DNA of 64,000 nt from JAWKUK01 sp041398605 (GTDB taxonomy: Bacteria; Planctomycetota; UBA1135; GCA-002686595), in assembly GCA_041398605.1 (NCBI GenBank), contig JAWKUK010000012.1:124001-188000 (forward strand), read 5' to 3'. This document shows, in pieces, positions 43,120 to 51,581 of this stretch. The translations under genes were made by a program, and so were the position numbers. Numbering within the stretch: position 1 is the first letter of the stretch; every line of letters starts with the position of its first letter. The notes under the pieces were generated by a model. It was not told the DNA's origin. It saw nothing but the letters and a program-made list of their open reading frames with translations, and made no database searches.

Positions 43120-43976
43120 AGCATCGGTTGAAGAACCTCCTCGCAACCGTGTCCGCCGTCCTCCAGCAGAGCCGCCGCAATCGACGGGACCCAGCCGCCG
43201 CCATCGAGGACTTCGAGCGGCGCCTCGCCGACCTGCGCCGCCTGCATGACTGCCTGTCGACGCTCGACGAGCGGCAGCCGAGCACGCCGACGGCAGAGAG
43301 TCCTGGCACATCGGGTGACGGCGTCGCGCTGGTCGACCTCGTCGAGCTCGCCGTGCGGCCCTATGGCGGCCCCGGCGGCGACGCACGCAGCGCCCACGTC
43401 AGTGATTCTGTGGGAGGCGCCGAGCAGGGCGCCGCGGCGCGATCGGGGCGGGCTCGAGGTCAGGGCATCGCCGCTCGTGTTCGGACCACCGGGCCGCAGG
43501 TCCTCGTCCCGCGCAGCGCGCTCCTGCCGCTTGGCACAGCGCTCTGCGAGCTCGCGACGAACGCCGTGAAGTACGGCGCGCTTTCGAGCGTGCATGGGCA
43601 GGTCGAAGTGACCTGGGTCGTGCGTCCCGATACGAGCGGCGCTCGCGGCGATGTCGTGCTCGAGCTCGATTGGATCGAGCGCGACGGCCCTGAGGTCCGG
43701 CCCCCGACACGCCGGGGATATGGCTCAGCGCTGCTCGAGCGCGGCGTCACGGATGCACTGGGCGGCGAAGCGCGCATCGACTTCGCTCCCGAAGGGCTCA
43801 CATGCAGCTTGCTGCTGCCGTTCGCGACGCTCACCGCCCCCGCCGATTCGGGGGTTGCGCCCGAGCCCGATGACTTGCTGTACCCACCTGCGCCATCGAC
43901 GCGAGCTTCGCGCGCTGACGCGGAGCGCGCCTCAGCTTGGGAGCCGGGCTCTAGTTCGGTCTCGGATCGTCCGTGA
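43089..43976 (+). CDS. HWE/HisKA_2-type histidine kinase (possibly lacking its membrane anchor through a frameshift)
   Basis: This is 295 residues from GTG 43089. The phospho-acceptor region 'VRELEHRLKNLLATVSAVL' is the HisKA_2/HWE form, with the His in 'EHRLKN'. The ATPase domain has the N-box 'ALCELATNAVKYGALS' and the late Gly block 'RGYGSALLERGVTDALGGEA', and ends 'GLTCSLLLPF'. A Pro/Ser-rich tail of about 45 residues follows. No response regulator is adjacent. It overlaps the upstream TM ORF by 31 bp in another frame, which fits a one-base deletion splitting a membrane sensor. Confidence 0.82.
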   Translation: MPGPERVRELEHRLKNLLATVSAVLQQSRRNRRDPAAAIEDFERRLADLRRLHDCLSTLDERQPSTPTAESPGTSGDGVALVDLVELAVRPYGGPGGDARSAHVSDSVGGAEQGAAARSGRARGQGIAARVRTTGPQVLVPRSALLPLGTALCELATNAVKYGALSSVHGQVEVTWVVRPDTSGARGDVVLELDWIERDGPEVRPPTRRGYGSALLERGVTDALGGEARIDFAPEGLTCSLLLPFATLTAPADSGVAPEPDDLLYPPAPSTRASRADAERASAWEPGSSSVSDRP

Positions 43977-44116
43977 ACGTTGGCATTGAAATGGAATTCG
44001 CATTTTGGAGCGCGTTCCCACTAGAGAGACGCGCCGGTCGCAGCATGGCGCACGTCTCAACTCGGCCAATGTCTTGACTCGACCGCGCGCGCCGCGCGCA
44101 ACAGAATGCGCGGGCG

Positions 44117-44656
44117 ATGACCTATGTCGTTCACTTCCTTCGGATCGAGCCGGGGACCCATTGGGTGGATGCGCTTGAAGCCCAGGAGCTCGAGCAAGAG
44201 CGCAACCGTTTGAGTCGCGTCGCCTCCGGTGATGATTCGATGGTCGACATCGTGCGCCCTGACTGGTGGCGTATCGCGTCGCTCCTGTACCGCGTGCTCC
44301 CTGCGGCCGAGCTGCGCCGCACGAAGCAAGGGCTCACGTTCGTTGATCGCGCGACCGGGATCGTGCTGAGCCTCGAGGTCGATGAGTACACCTTGTCGTT
44401 GCCCTTCCGCCACGATGAACGGCGCGCACGCGACGTGCTGTCCATCGCGCAGCGCCTCGCGCAATTCGTCGAAGAGGAGACGGGCCTCGTCGCATTCGAC
44501 GCCCAGCTCGGACAGCCCTTCTTGGGCGTCGATGGCTCGCTCGACCATGGGGCGGCCCTGATCGCCTCCACCAGGCGTGCTCTGACAGAGAAGGCCATGG
44601 TTCGTCCGCGGATTGGGCACATGGACGTCGGCGCGAGCCGTCCCCGAATTCGGTAA
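44117..44656 (+). CDS. Soluble protein of unknown function
   Basis: This is 179 residues from ATG 44117. There is no signal peptide or TM. Recognisable stretches are 'TYVVHFLRIEPGTHWVDALEA', 'RPDWWRIASLLYRVLP' and 'ATGIVLSLEVDEYTLSLPF', and an 'AQRLAQFVEEETGLVAFDAQ' block. The alternating strand/helix pattern suggests a small alpha/beta domain. It stands alone between the histidine kinase and the secreted propeller gene. The family is not recognised. Confidence 0.65.
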   Translation: MTYVVHFLRIEPGTHWVDALEAQELEQERNRLSRVASGDDSMVDIVRPDWWRIASLLYRVLPAAELRRTKQGLTFVDRATGIVLSLEVDEYTLSLPFRHDERRARDVLSIAQRLAQFVEEETGLVAFDAQLGQPFLGVDGSLDHGAALIASTRRALTEKAMVRPRIGHMDVGASRPRIR

Positions 44657-44791
44657 GGGCGGGCCCCGACACTCCCGGACCTGGCTGCCCTGGCGACCGT
44701 GAAGGTCGCATCTGTGGGCACCCTTCGAGTCGAAGTGCACAATGGCCCGACGGCGCTGATGTCGGCGTCCAAGGTGCTGCTGCCCCCGCCG

Positions 44792-44881
44792 CCAGTGTCC
44801 CTGCGGCCAGTGTCCCTGCCGCCAGTGCCCCTGCCGCCAGTGCCCCCGCCGCCAGTGTCCCTGCCGCCAGTGTCCCTGCCG
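44792..44881. repeat. Six tandem 15-bp repeats upstream of a secreted propeller gene
   Basis: Six units of CCAGTGTCCCTGCCG, with one or two substitutions each, lie 47-136 bp upstream of the ATG at 44928. A different 15-bp repeat occupies the equivalent place before the cytochrome gene at 59794. The stretch is open in several frames (PVSLP-type peptides), but no gene is supported. The rest of the 44657-44927 gap holds nothing else recognisable. Confidence 0.85.
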
Positions 44882-44927
44882 CCGGAGGCGCCTGACGCTC
44901 CCTTCGACGAAGGAACACGAGAACTCC

Positions 44928-46274
44928 ATGCACAACGCCTCGATCCGCGCCGCGCTGGGATGCGCCGCCCTCCTCACCTCTGTCTGCGTGGCGCTCGCGC
45001 GTCCGGCCGCCTCCCATGCCGCCGAGGACTGGCCCGCGTTCCGTGGCCCGCGCGGCGACGGGACCTCCACTGAACGCTCGCTGCCGCTCGAATGGAGCGC
45101 GGACAAGAACGTGAAGTGGCGGACACAGCTCTCGCGGCCGTGCAACGGAAGCCCGATCGTCGCCGCGGGGCGCGTCTTCTTGACGCTCGCGGAGGACGAC
45201 GAGGGCAAGCAGCGCTCGCTCTATTGCTACGACCGCGAGGACGGCAAGCAGCTTTGGGTCCGGACGATCGACTTCGGCAAGCAGCAGCCGACCCACGACA
45301 CCAACCCGTACTGCGGGACGACGCCCGCGAGCGATGGGGAGCGCGTCGTCGTGTGGCACGGCAGCGCCGGCTTGCACGCGTATACGCTCGACGGCGAGCC
45401 GCTCTGGAAGCAGGAGCTCGGCGAGTTCGTGCACATGTGGGGGGACGGCACCTCGCCGGTGATCCACAACGGCCGCGTCTACCTGAACACCGGCCCGGAT
45501 TCGGTCGTCGACGCCGGACCGGACGCGCAGTGCCTCATCGCTGCCTTTGACCTCGCGACGGGCAAGGAGCTCTGGCGCGTCGCCGAGCCGAATCACCTCA
45601 CCCCCGAGCAGGTCGCAGAGAAGCGCTTGGCGGGTTCGTGGTGCACGCCGCTCATCACGCGAGTCGGAGCGCGCGACCTCGTCCTGTGCACGCAAGCGAC
45701 GCGCCTCGTCGCATATGACGCTGCCACCGGCGAGATCGTCTGGTGGTGCAACGGCGTCGCCGCGAACCGCGGGGATCTGACCTATTCGTCGCCGACCCTC
45801 GCTGGCGACGTCTGCGTGATCGCTGGAGGGTACGTCGGCCCCTTGATGGGCGTGCGCATCGACGGCAAAGGCGATGTGACCGAGACGCACCGTGTCTTCT
45901 ATGAGCCCGAGCAGCTCAGCAATTGCGCCTCTGGCGTCTATGCCGACGGGCACGTGTTCCTGCCCGATATGAACGGGATCCTGTGGTGCATCGATCCCAA
46001 GACCGGCGCTGCGGCCTGGAAGGAGCGCGTCGCGCGCGGCGGCACGTGGGGCTCGATCGTTCAGGCAGCCGGGCGCCTCTACCTCATGGGCCAGGGTGGC
46101 GCGACCGTTGTCTTTGAGCCGAAGGCGGACAAACTCCGCGTGCTCGCCACGAACGACCTGGGCGACCTCACGAACGCGACCCCAGCGATCTCGAACGGCG
46201 AGATCTTCTTGCGCACTCACCAAGCCCTGTACTGCATTGCAGAGCTGGCGGACGCGCCAGGCGCTGCGAAGTGA
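44928..46274 (+). CDS. Secreted PQQ-type beta-propeller protein
   Basis: This is a 448-residue exported protein with a signal peptide (ALGCAALLTSVCVALARPAASHA). The mature part starts 'DWPAFRGPRGDGTS', typical of the large planctomycetal family of outer-membrane/periplasmic PQQ-like propellers. Blades include 'SLYCYDREDGKQLWVR', 'AFDLATGKELWRV', 'LVAYDAATGEIVWWC' and 'LWCIDPKTGAAAWKER'. There is no evidence that PQQ itself is bound. 'AAGGA' about 15 nt upstream may be the ribosome site. It may be a scaffold or an enzyme; the substrate is unknown. Confidence 0.9.
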   Translation: MHNASIRAALGCAALLTSVCVALARPAASHAAEDWPAFRGPRGDGTSTERSLPLEWSADKNVKWRTQLSRPCNGSPIVAAGRVFLTLAEDDEGKQRSLYCYDREDGKQLWVRTIDFGKQQPTHDTNPYCGTTPASDGERVVVWHGSAGLHAYTLDGEPLWKQELGEFVHMWGDGTSPVIHNGRVYLNTGPDSVVDAGPDAQCLIAAFDLATGKELWRVAEPNHLTPEQVAEKRLAGSWCTPLITRVGARDLVLCTQATRLVAYDAATGEIVWWCNGVAANRGDLTYSSPTLAGDVCVIAGGYVGPLMGVRIDGKGDVTETHRVFYEPEQLSNCASGVYADGHVFLPDMNGILWCIDPKTGAAAWKERVARGGTWGSIVQAAGRLYLMGQGGATVVFEPKADKLRVLATNDLGDLTNATPAISNGEIFLRTHQALYCIAELADAPGAAK

Positions 46275-46286
46275 CCAGACCGCGGC

Positions 46287-46523
46287 CTAGCCCGCCAGCG
46301 CCGCTTCGAGGCGCGCGGGCGGGTGTGGCGGGTGGTCTCTAGCGCCGGATCAGCGCGCTCGCGGACGTGAGCGCGCGCCCGCGCGCCGAGCGCAGCGAGC
46401 TCGGCCGGGGCTGTGCGCGGGCGCAAGAGGTCGCCGTACTCAGGGTCCAGCGTCGGGCCGGCGCGCGCGACATGGATCGGCGCGCGCAGAGTCAACGTCG
46501 CCGAGGTCGATGCCTTGCGGGAT
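46287..46523 (-). pseudogene. Possible decayed small ORF downstream of the TatD gene
   Basis: Protein-like sequence runs on the minus strand through three frames: 'IPQGIDLGDV' from about 46523, 'LRAPIHVARAGPTLDPEYG' and 'LLRPRTAPAELAALGARAR' in the next frame, then 'RLEAALAG' ending at a TAG at 46287-46289. No ATG fits, though AAGGAG precedes the first segment. It follows the TatD gene in the same direction. The family is not recognised. It could equally be chance coding-like sequence. Nothing else is seen in the 46275-46565 gap. Confidence 0.3.
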
Positions 46524-46565
46524 GGTGACGCTCCTTGCTGGGGCGCGTTCGCCTGGGCGCCGCGC

Positions 46566-47360
46566 TCAGCGCCCGAAGAGCCGCGTGAAGTTCGCGCGGA
46601 TCGCGGCGGCCATCTCGGGCTCCGGGATGCCGCGCGCGCGCGCCATCGCGGCGACGCCGAGGGGGACGTTCGCCGGCTCGTTGACCGTGTCCTTCTCCGG
46701 TCCCATGAACGGGCTGTCGGTCTCGGTGAGGAGGCGCTCGAGCGGCAGCTTCTCCGCGAAGCGCTGGAAGCCCTCCGCGCGCACGACGACCGGCGGGATC
46801 GAGAGGTAGTACCCCGCCTCCGCGATCTCTTGCGCGAGCTTCAGCTTGCCACCGAAGCAGTGGAAGTCCGCCTTCACGACGCCGAGCTCGCGCAGGATGT
46901 CGAAGCAGCGCTGCTCGGCCTTGCGCGAGTGGATGATCACCGGCTTGTCGTGCCGCAGCGCGACCTCGCACAGCGCTCGGAACACGCGCTCTTGCTCGGC
47001 CGCTTGGTCGGTGATCCAGTACTGATCGAGGCCGACCTCGCCGATGGCGATGAGCTGCTCGGCGACGCTGTCGATGAACGCGATCTCTGCGTCGACGTCA
47101 AACGCCTCCGGCGGCGCAAAGGGCTGCTCCCAATGCGCTGGATCGAGGAGGTGCGCGACCGCGTCGACCGGGTAGATGCCGAGGGCTGGCAGGAGGTGGG
47201 CGTGCCGCGCACAGAGCGCGAGCACGGCCCGGTTCGAGCGCGGCTCCAGCCCATTGACGATGACGTACTCGAGCCCCGCAGCGAGGGCGCGCGCGGCGAC
47301 CGCGTCCTCCTGGCCGGCGAAGGTCGAATGGATCACGTGGGCATGGACGTCGACGTACAT
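46566..47360 (-). CDS. TatD-family metal-dependent hydrolase
   Basis: This is 264 residues from ATG 47360. The metal-site residues of TatD nucleases are in place: HxH in 'YVDVHAHVIH', Glu in 'IAIGEVGLDQYW', His in 'KPVIIHSRKAEQ', His in 'KADFHCFGG' and Asp in 'LLTETDSPFMGP'. The family acts as 3'-5' DNA exonucleases or other phosphoesterases in the cytoplasm. Length is normal. The upstream gap of 83 bp to the divergent sigma-factor remnant contains no other feature. Confidence 0.92.
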   Translation of the reverse strand: MYVDVHAHVIHSTFAGQEDAVAARALAAGLEYVIVNGLEPRSNRAVLALCARHAHLLPALGIYPVDAVAHLLDPAHWEQPFAPPEAFDVDAEIAFIDSVAEQLIAIGEVGLDQYWITDQAAEQERVFRALCEVALRHDKPVIIHSRKAEQRCFDILRELGVVKADFHCFGGKLKLAQEIAEAGYYLSIPPVVVRAEGFQRFAEKLPLERLLTETDSPFMGPEKDTVNEPANVPLGVAAMARARGIPEPEMAAAIRANFTRLFGR

Positions 47361-47443
47361 GCCGGGCAGCGTACGACGCTGGGACCCGCGCACAACCCTC
47401 TCTGTGCGCCCTCGAACGGACCCGCGTGCGGTACTCTCCCGGC

Positions 47444-47910
47444 GATGTCGGGCCACCCCACGTTCCAAGACACGCGCTGGTCGCTGGTCGTCACGACCCG
47501 CGGCCGCGGCGCAGCGGCGCAGATGGCGCTGCGTGAGCTCCTGGAGGCCTATTGGTCCCCGCTCGTCGTGCATCAAAGGCGGGCGGGCCGCAGCGCCGAC
47601 CAGGCGCTCGAAGACGTCCAGGACTTCCTCGCGGCGCTGCTGGCGGCCGAGGAGGGCGGGCTCGGGACCCTGTTCGGGGGCGCAGACCCTGCGCACGGCA
47701 AGTTCCGGGCGTACCTGATCGGGGCGCTGCGCCACCACGTCGCCAACGCAGCCCGGGCCGCGCGCGCGGACAAGCGGGGCGGCGGGCACGAGGTCTGGTC
47801 GCTCGCTGGTTGGGCCGCTGGCCGCGACTTGGAGCGTGAGCTCCAACTGGGCGGGCGTGAGCCGTCCCCAGACGCCGCCTATGCCCGGGCCTTCGCGCTC
47901 GAGGTCCAGC
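47444..47910 (+). pseudogene. Truncated ECF-like sigma factor, C-terminus lost
   Basis: From ATG 47444 the frame encodes the start of a planctomycetal sigma factor of the kinase-associated type ('PTFQDTRWSLVVTTRGRG', 'LLEAYWSPLVVHQRRAGRS', 'ALEDVQDFLAALLAAEEG', 'FRAYLIGALRHHVANAARAA'). Homology stops at 'AYARAFALEVQR' (about 47910), where kinase sequence begins in another frame. Region 4, which binds the -35 promoter element, is absent. The frame runs on to a stop near 47983 with unrelated residues. It is not expected to work as a sigma factor. Confidence 0.75.
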
Positions 47911-48460
47911 GCTGCTGGGCCAGGGCGGCATGTGGGCGGTCTACCGCGCCCGGCACCGTCGCCTCGATCGCCTCGTGGCGTTGAAGGTGCTGCGGCCCCC
48001 GGCCGGCGGCCCTGCGGACGAGGCCGCCTTCGCAGAGCGCTTCGGGCGCGAGGCGCGTGTGCTCGCGAAGCTCGACCACCCGCACATCGTGCGCATCCAC
48101 GACTTCGGCCAGTCGTCCACACAGCCGCCGCTTTGTTACCTGGTGCTCGAGTACGTCGACGGGCCGAACCTGCGCGAGCTCCTGCGCGCGGGGACGCTCG
48201 CGCCGCGCGACGTCCTGGAGCTCGTGCCACAGCTGTGCGCTGCGCTTCAGGCGGCGCATGACGTCGGCGTCGTGCACCGCGACATCAAGCCGGAGAACAT
48301 CATCGTTGACGTCCAAGGGCGCGTGCGCGTAGCGGACTTCGGCCTCGCGAAGCTGCGCGGCGACGCCTACCTCTCGCTTGGGCTCACCCGGACCGATCAG
48401 GTCGTCGGGACGCTGCACTACATGGCGCCAGAGCAGCTGCAAGGCAGCCGCGGGGTCGAT
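47911..48460 (+). pseudogene. Truncated Ser/Thr kinase fragment fused after the sigma-factor remnant
   Basis: Kinase homology begins abruptly at the Gly loop 'LLGQGGMWAVYRARH' and continues through 'LVALKVLRPP', 'FGREARVLAKLDHPHIVRI', 'GVVHRDIKPENIIV', 'VADFGLAKL' and 'VGTLHYMAPEQLQG'. It then stops at 'SRGVD' (48460). The C-lobe, including the helices after the APE motif, is missing and the frame ends at 48517. In this lineage such kinases usually follow such sigma genes, so an intergenic deletion and a second breakpoint explain the structure. Confidence 0.78.
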
Positions 48461-48765
48461 CGTGGATCGCGGCTGGCTTCATGCTGCTCGCGACGTTGCA
48501 GAGCTGGGTGCGCTTGACGGACTTTGGCGACCAAGCGGGCCCGCGTATGTGGGGTCTTGCGGACGTCGCGGTCATCGGCACGTTCCACCCCAACGGCTGG
48601 ATCGATGTCTCGAGGCTCAAAGGTGGGTCGACGCTGCTCATCTTCGACGTCGCGGAGCTCCTGCAACTGCGCGCTTACCGGCGCGCGCAGCGCTCCCGGT
48701 CGGCGCCGGTGTCCGCGTCCATCCGACGCTCGCGCATGCGCCGTCGTCAGCGCATTCAGCCGTGA
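48461..48765 (+). pseudogene. Unidentified C-terminal gene fragment with one TM-like stretch
   Basis: In a third frame, 'WIAAGFMLLATLQSWVRLTD' continues as 'GLADVAVIGTFHPNGWIDV' and 'GSTLLIFDVAELLQLRAYRR', ending at a TGA at 48763-48765. It has no start of its own and begins where kinase homology ends, so it looks like the tail of another gene joined by deletion. The family is not recognised. A 16-bp direct repeat (GAGCGCATTCAGCCGT) follows near 48750-48781. Confidence 0.4.
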
Positions 48766-48861
48766 GCGCATTCAGCCGTGAGCGCGGCGCTGACATCTCG
48801 GCGAACGCGGCACGCGGTATGCCGAGTCCGGCACGATCGCAGCGGGGCGTCCGAAATCGCC

Positions 48862-50223
48862 TCACTCCGCGCCGACGAGGCGCGGCAGCAGCGCGCTGGC
48901 CATCGTCAAGACGAGGAAGAAGCCGCACATGTCCGTGACGGTCGTCAAGAGCGGGCCTGAGGCCAGCGCCGGGTCGACGCCGAAGCGCTTCATCATCAGC
49001 GGCACCGTGCCGCCGACGACGACCGCGATCATCGTGTTCAGCATGAGCGCGACGCCGACGACGAGCCCCAGCCAAGGCATCCCCGAATAGGCCCACGCAG
49101 CGCCGCCGACCAGCACCCCCAGGGCTGCGCCGTTCAACGTGCCCACCATGACCTCCTTCAGCGCCACGCGCAGCGCCTCGCGCGGCTCGACGAGGCCGAG
49201 GGACAGCTCGCGCATGCTCACCGCGACGGCCTGGTTGCCCGAGCAGCCGCTCATGTCGGAGAGGATCGGCAGGAACACTGCGAGCGCGATGACTTGCTGC
49301 AGGACCTCTTCGTTGGCCGCGATGACGCTCGCTGCGAAGAAGTTCAGCACGATGTTGACGCTGAGCCAGGACAGGCGCCGGCCCGAGCGCGTGAGCATCG
49401 GCATCGTGCGCAGCTCTTCGCCGCCGACGATACCCTGGGTCAACAGGTAGTCCTGTTCGCTGCGCTCGGCGAGGCGCTCTTGCAAGGCGCTGCGCCGCAC
49501 GACGCCCAAGAGCCGCTGCGACGCATCGACGACGGGCACCGCGTTGAACGAGATTGAGTCGAAGACGCTGCGCAGCTCTTCGACGTCAGCGCTGTCCGAG
49601 ACGAACAACGGCTCCTGCAGCATGATCTCACGCACCGGGCGCCACGGCGGCGTCAGCAAGAGGTCGCGCAGGTACAGCACACCGACGAGGCGGCCCGCGG
49701 AGTCGACGACGTAGACGTATTGCACGTCGAAGCCCTCGTAGCGCTCTGCGTTGCTCTGCAGGTCCGCCACGACGTCGCCCACGTGCAGGTCGGCGTCGTA
49801 CTCGAGCAGCTCGGTCAACATCAGGCCGCCCGCGACGTCGTCGTCGTAGGCGGCGAGCGCGCGGACCTCCATCGCGTCCGCGACGTCCATCTCGTCGAGG
49901 ATCTCGGCCGCGCGCTCCGGCTCGAGCTCGCCGACCACGTCCGCGGCGTGGTGGCTCTGCAGCTCTTCGACGATGCGCGCGGCGTCGGCGGCCGGCATCT
50001 GCTCGAACGCCTCCGAGACCTGCGACTCGGGCAGGCCTTCGATGATCTCGGCGGCCTCCTCGGGCTCGATCGTGATCAGGAGCTTCTGGCGCGCTTCTTC
50101 CGGCAGACGCGCGACGGCGTAGGCTCGGTCTTCGTACTCGAGCTGCTCCAAGAAGTCGGTCAGCTCGGCGGGAGTCCCCTCGTCGACGATCGTCGCGAGC
50201 TCGCGCCAGGTCTCGTCCTGCAT
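48862..50223 (-). CDS. mgtE: MgtE-type magnesium transporter
   Basis: This is a 453-residue channel. The N-terminal helical superhelix is residues about 5-130 ('RLPEEARQKLLITIEPEEAA', 'LPESQVSEAFEQMPAADAA'). The two CBS motifs (about 135-260) contain 'VQYVYVVDSAGRLVGVLYLRD' and 'AVPVVDASQRLLGVVRR'. The C-terminal membrane domain has five TM helices, including 'DMSGCSGNQAVAVSMRELS' and 'VVVGGTVPLMMKRFGVDPAL'. It takes up Mg2+ and gates through cytosolic Mg2+ binding. Length and architecture are typical. It is transcribed away from the downstream remnants. Confidence 0.96.
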   Translation of the reverse strand: MQDETWRELATIVDEGTPAELTDFLEQLEYEDRAYAVARLPEEARQKLLITIEPEEAAEIIEGLPESQVSEAFEQMPAADAARIVEELQSHHAADVVGELEPERAAEILDEMDVADAMEVRALAAYDDDVAGGLMLTELLEYDADLHVGDVVADLQSNAERYEGFDVQYVYVVDSAGRLVGVLYLRDLLLTPPWRPVREIMLQEPLFVSDSADVEELRSVFDSISFNAVPVVDASQRLLGVVRRSALQERLAERSEQDYLLTQGIVGGEELRTMPMLTRSGRRLSWLSVNIVLNFFAASVIAANEEVLQQVIALAVFLPILSDMSGCSGNQAVAVSMRELSLGLVEPREALRVALKEVMVGTLNGAALGVLVGGAAWAYSGMPWLGLVVGVALMLNTMIAVVVGGTVPLMMKRFGVDPALASGPLLTTVTDMCGFFLVLTMASALLPRLVGAE

Positions 50224-50254
50224 GTGTGGAGCAGAAACGAAACGCAGCCGGGAC

Positions 50255-51388
50255 TCAATCGCAGTCGCGCAGGAATCGCGCCGCGAGGGCGCGCCCCGAG
50301 CGCCACGCGCCTTGCACCTTCGAACCTGCGAGCCAATCCCCAGCGATTCCGAGGGACCGCGCGGCGTCGAACGCCGCGTCGACCTCCAACGGCGGCGCAG
50401 CCGCGGCGAAGCGCCATCGGTGCGCGGCTGCGTACACCTCTGGCGGCAGGCTCGCCCCGATCACGCGGCCGAGCGCCTCCCGCGCGAGCGCCACGATCTC
50501 GTCCGGGGTCCTTTCCAGGTGCGCCTTGCTCCACTCGGCGCTCGCATGCAGAACCCACGCCTCACCCGCGCCGCGCTCGGGCTTGCTGCTGTCCCGCGCG
50601 ATCCACGAGAATGCGCCGCCGTTCACGAACGCCCCGTCGCAGCCCGCCTCGAGCGGCGCCTCGAACGCGACCATGACCGCCCAGCACGGGTCCATCGCGA
50701 CGGACGCTGCGAGCGCGGCGAGCTCCGGGCTCGCCGCCACGAGGGGCGCCGCTTGCGAGGGGGGCGTCGTCACGAGGACACTGTCGAACGCGCCGAGCGC
50801 TGCCCCCGCGTCGTCCGCGAGGTCATAGCCGCCGCCCGCGCGCGGCGCGACCGAAGCGACGCGCACGCCCTGGCGCAAGGCCGGTCCGAGCGCCGCGCCG
50901 AGCCGGCGTCCGATCGCGTTCATCCCGGGCACGCCGACGAAGCGCTCGTCCCGCGCGCCGAGCGCCCCGAGGTCCTGGCGCTGGAAGGGCCCCGCGCCGT
51001 CGTCTGGGCCCCCGAACACGGCGAGCCGACCCGTCCAGCGCGCGGCGACGCCCGCAGCGCACCAGGCCTCGACCTCCGCGCGGAACGCGGGGTCGCGCGC
51101 GGTGAAGTACTGCGCGCCGTGGTCGAAGGCGAACGGGTCCGCGCGCCGCGTGGACATCCGGCCGCCTGGGCCCCGGCCCTTGTCGAAGCACGTCACATCT
51201 TCGCCGCGCTCGAGCAGCGCGCGCGTGAGCGTCAGCCCGGCCAGCCCAGCGCCGACCACCGCCACGCGGCGCGGCCGCCCGCGGGCGGCGCGCGCGGCGT
51301 GCGGGTCCACTCTCGCGCGGCGCCCGTTGGGTTCGCTCGCGCGCGTCGCGTCGGGCGCTTCTTGGTCTTCAGGCGTTGCGGGCGACAT
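50255..51388 (-). CDS. Renalase-like FAD-dependent oxidoreductase
   Basis: This is 377 residues from ATG 51388; the frame is open further upstream without family-like sequence. A dinucleotide fold 'RVAVVGAGLAGLTLTRALL' is followed by 'VTCFDKGRGPGGRMSTRRA' and 'FAFDHGAQYFTARDPAFRAE', which mark the renalase/COG3380 group. The C-terminal FAD block is 'LGIAGDWLAGSKVQGAWRSG'. The group oxidises dihydro-nicotinamide isomers or is uncharacterised. The first 35 residues are Arg/Ala-rich. It lies 31 bp upstream of mgtE on the same strand and may be co-transcribed. Confidence 0.85.
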   Translation of the reverse strand: MSPATPEDQEAPDATRASEPNGRRARVDPHAARAARGRPRRVAVVGAGLAGLTLTRALLERGEDVTCFDKGRGPGGRMSTRRADPFAFDHGAQYFTARDPAFRAEVEAWCAAGVAARWTGRLAVFGGPDDGAGPFQRQDLGALGARDERFVGVPGMNAIGRRLGAALGPALRQGVRVASVAPRAGGGYDLADDAGAALGAFDSVLVTTPPSQAAPLVAASPELAALAASVAMDPCWAVMVAFEAPLEAGCDGAFVNGGAFSWIARDSSKPERGAGEAWVLHASAEWSKAHLERTPDEIVALAREALGRVIGASLPPEVYAAAHRWRFAAAAPPLEVDAAFDAARSLGIAGDWLAGSKVQGAWRSGRALAARFLRDCD

Positions 51389-51581
51389 CGCGTACGGTTC
51401 GTGCGTATCGGTAGGTCGGATGCCGAGGGACCGGATCCTGTTGGGCCCCAGAGCGAGGCACGCGCCCGCCCATTCTGCCGGAATCCGATCGACAGCTGCG
51501 CGGCGCCAGCGTCGAGCACTGCGTGAGCACGCGGAGTGAACCGACCGGCGCGCGGGCCGAGGGCCATACTGGAGGCCGACC

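Noticed and set aside
44792..44881. Possible CRISPR array
   Set aside because: Units are contiguous 15-bp tandem repeats without spacers, and no cas genes are nearby. The same holds for 59674-59773 and 42285-42366.
44334..46223. 629-codon minus-strand ORF containing RQGHW-type repeats
   Set aside because: The repeats are the translation of the 15-bp array at 44792-44881, and the rest is antisense to the PQQ-type propeller gene.
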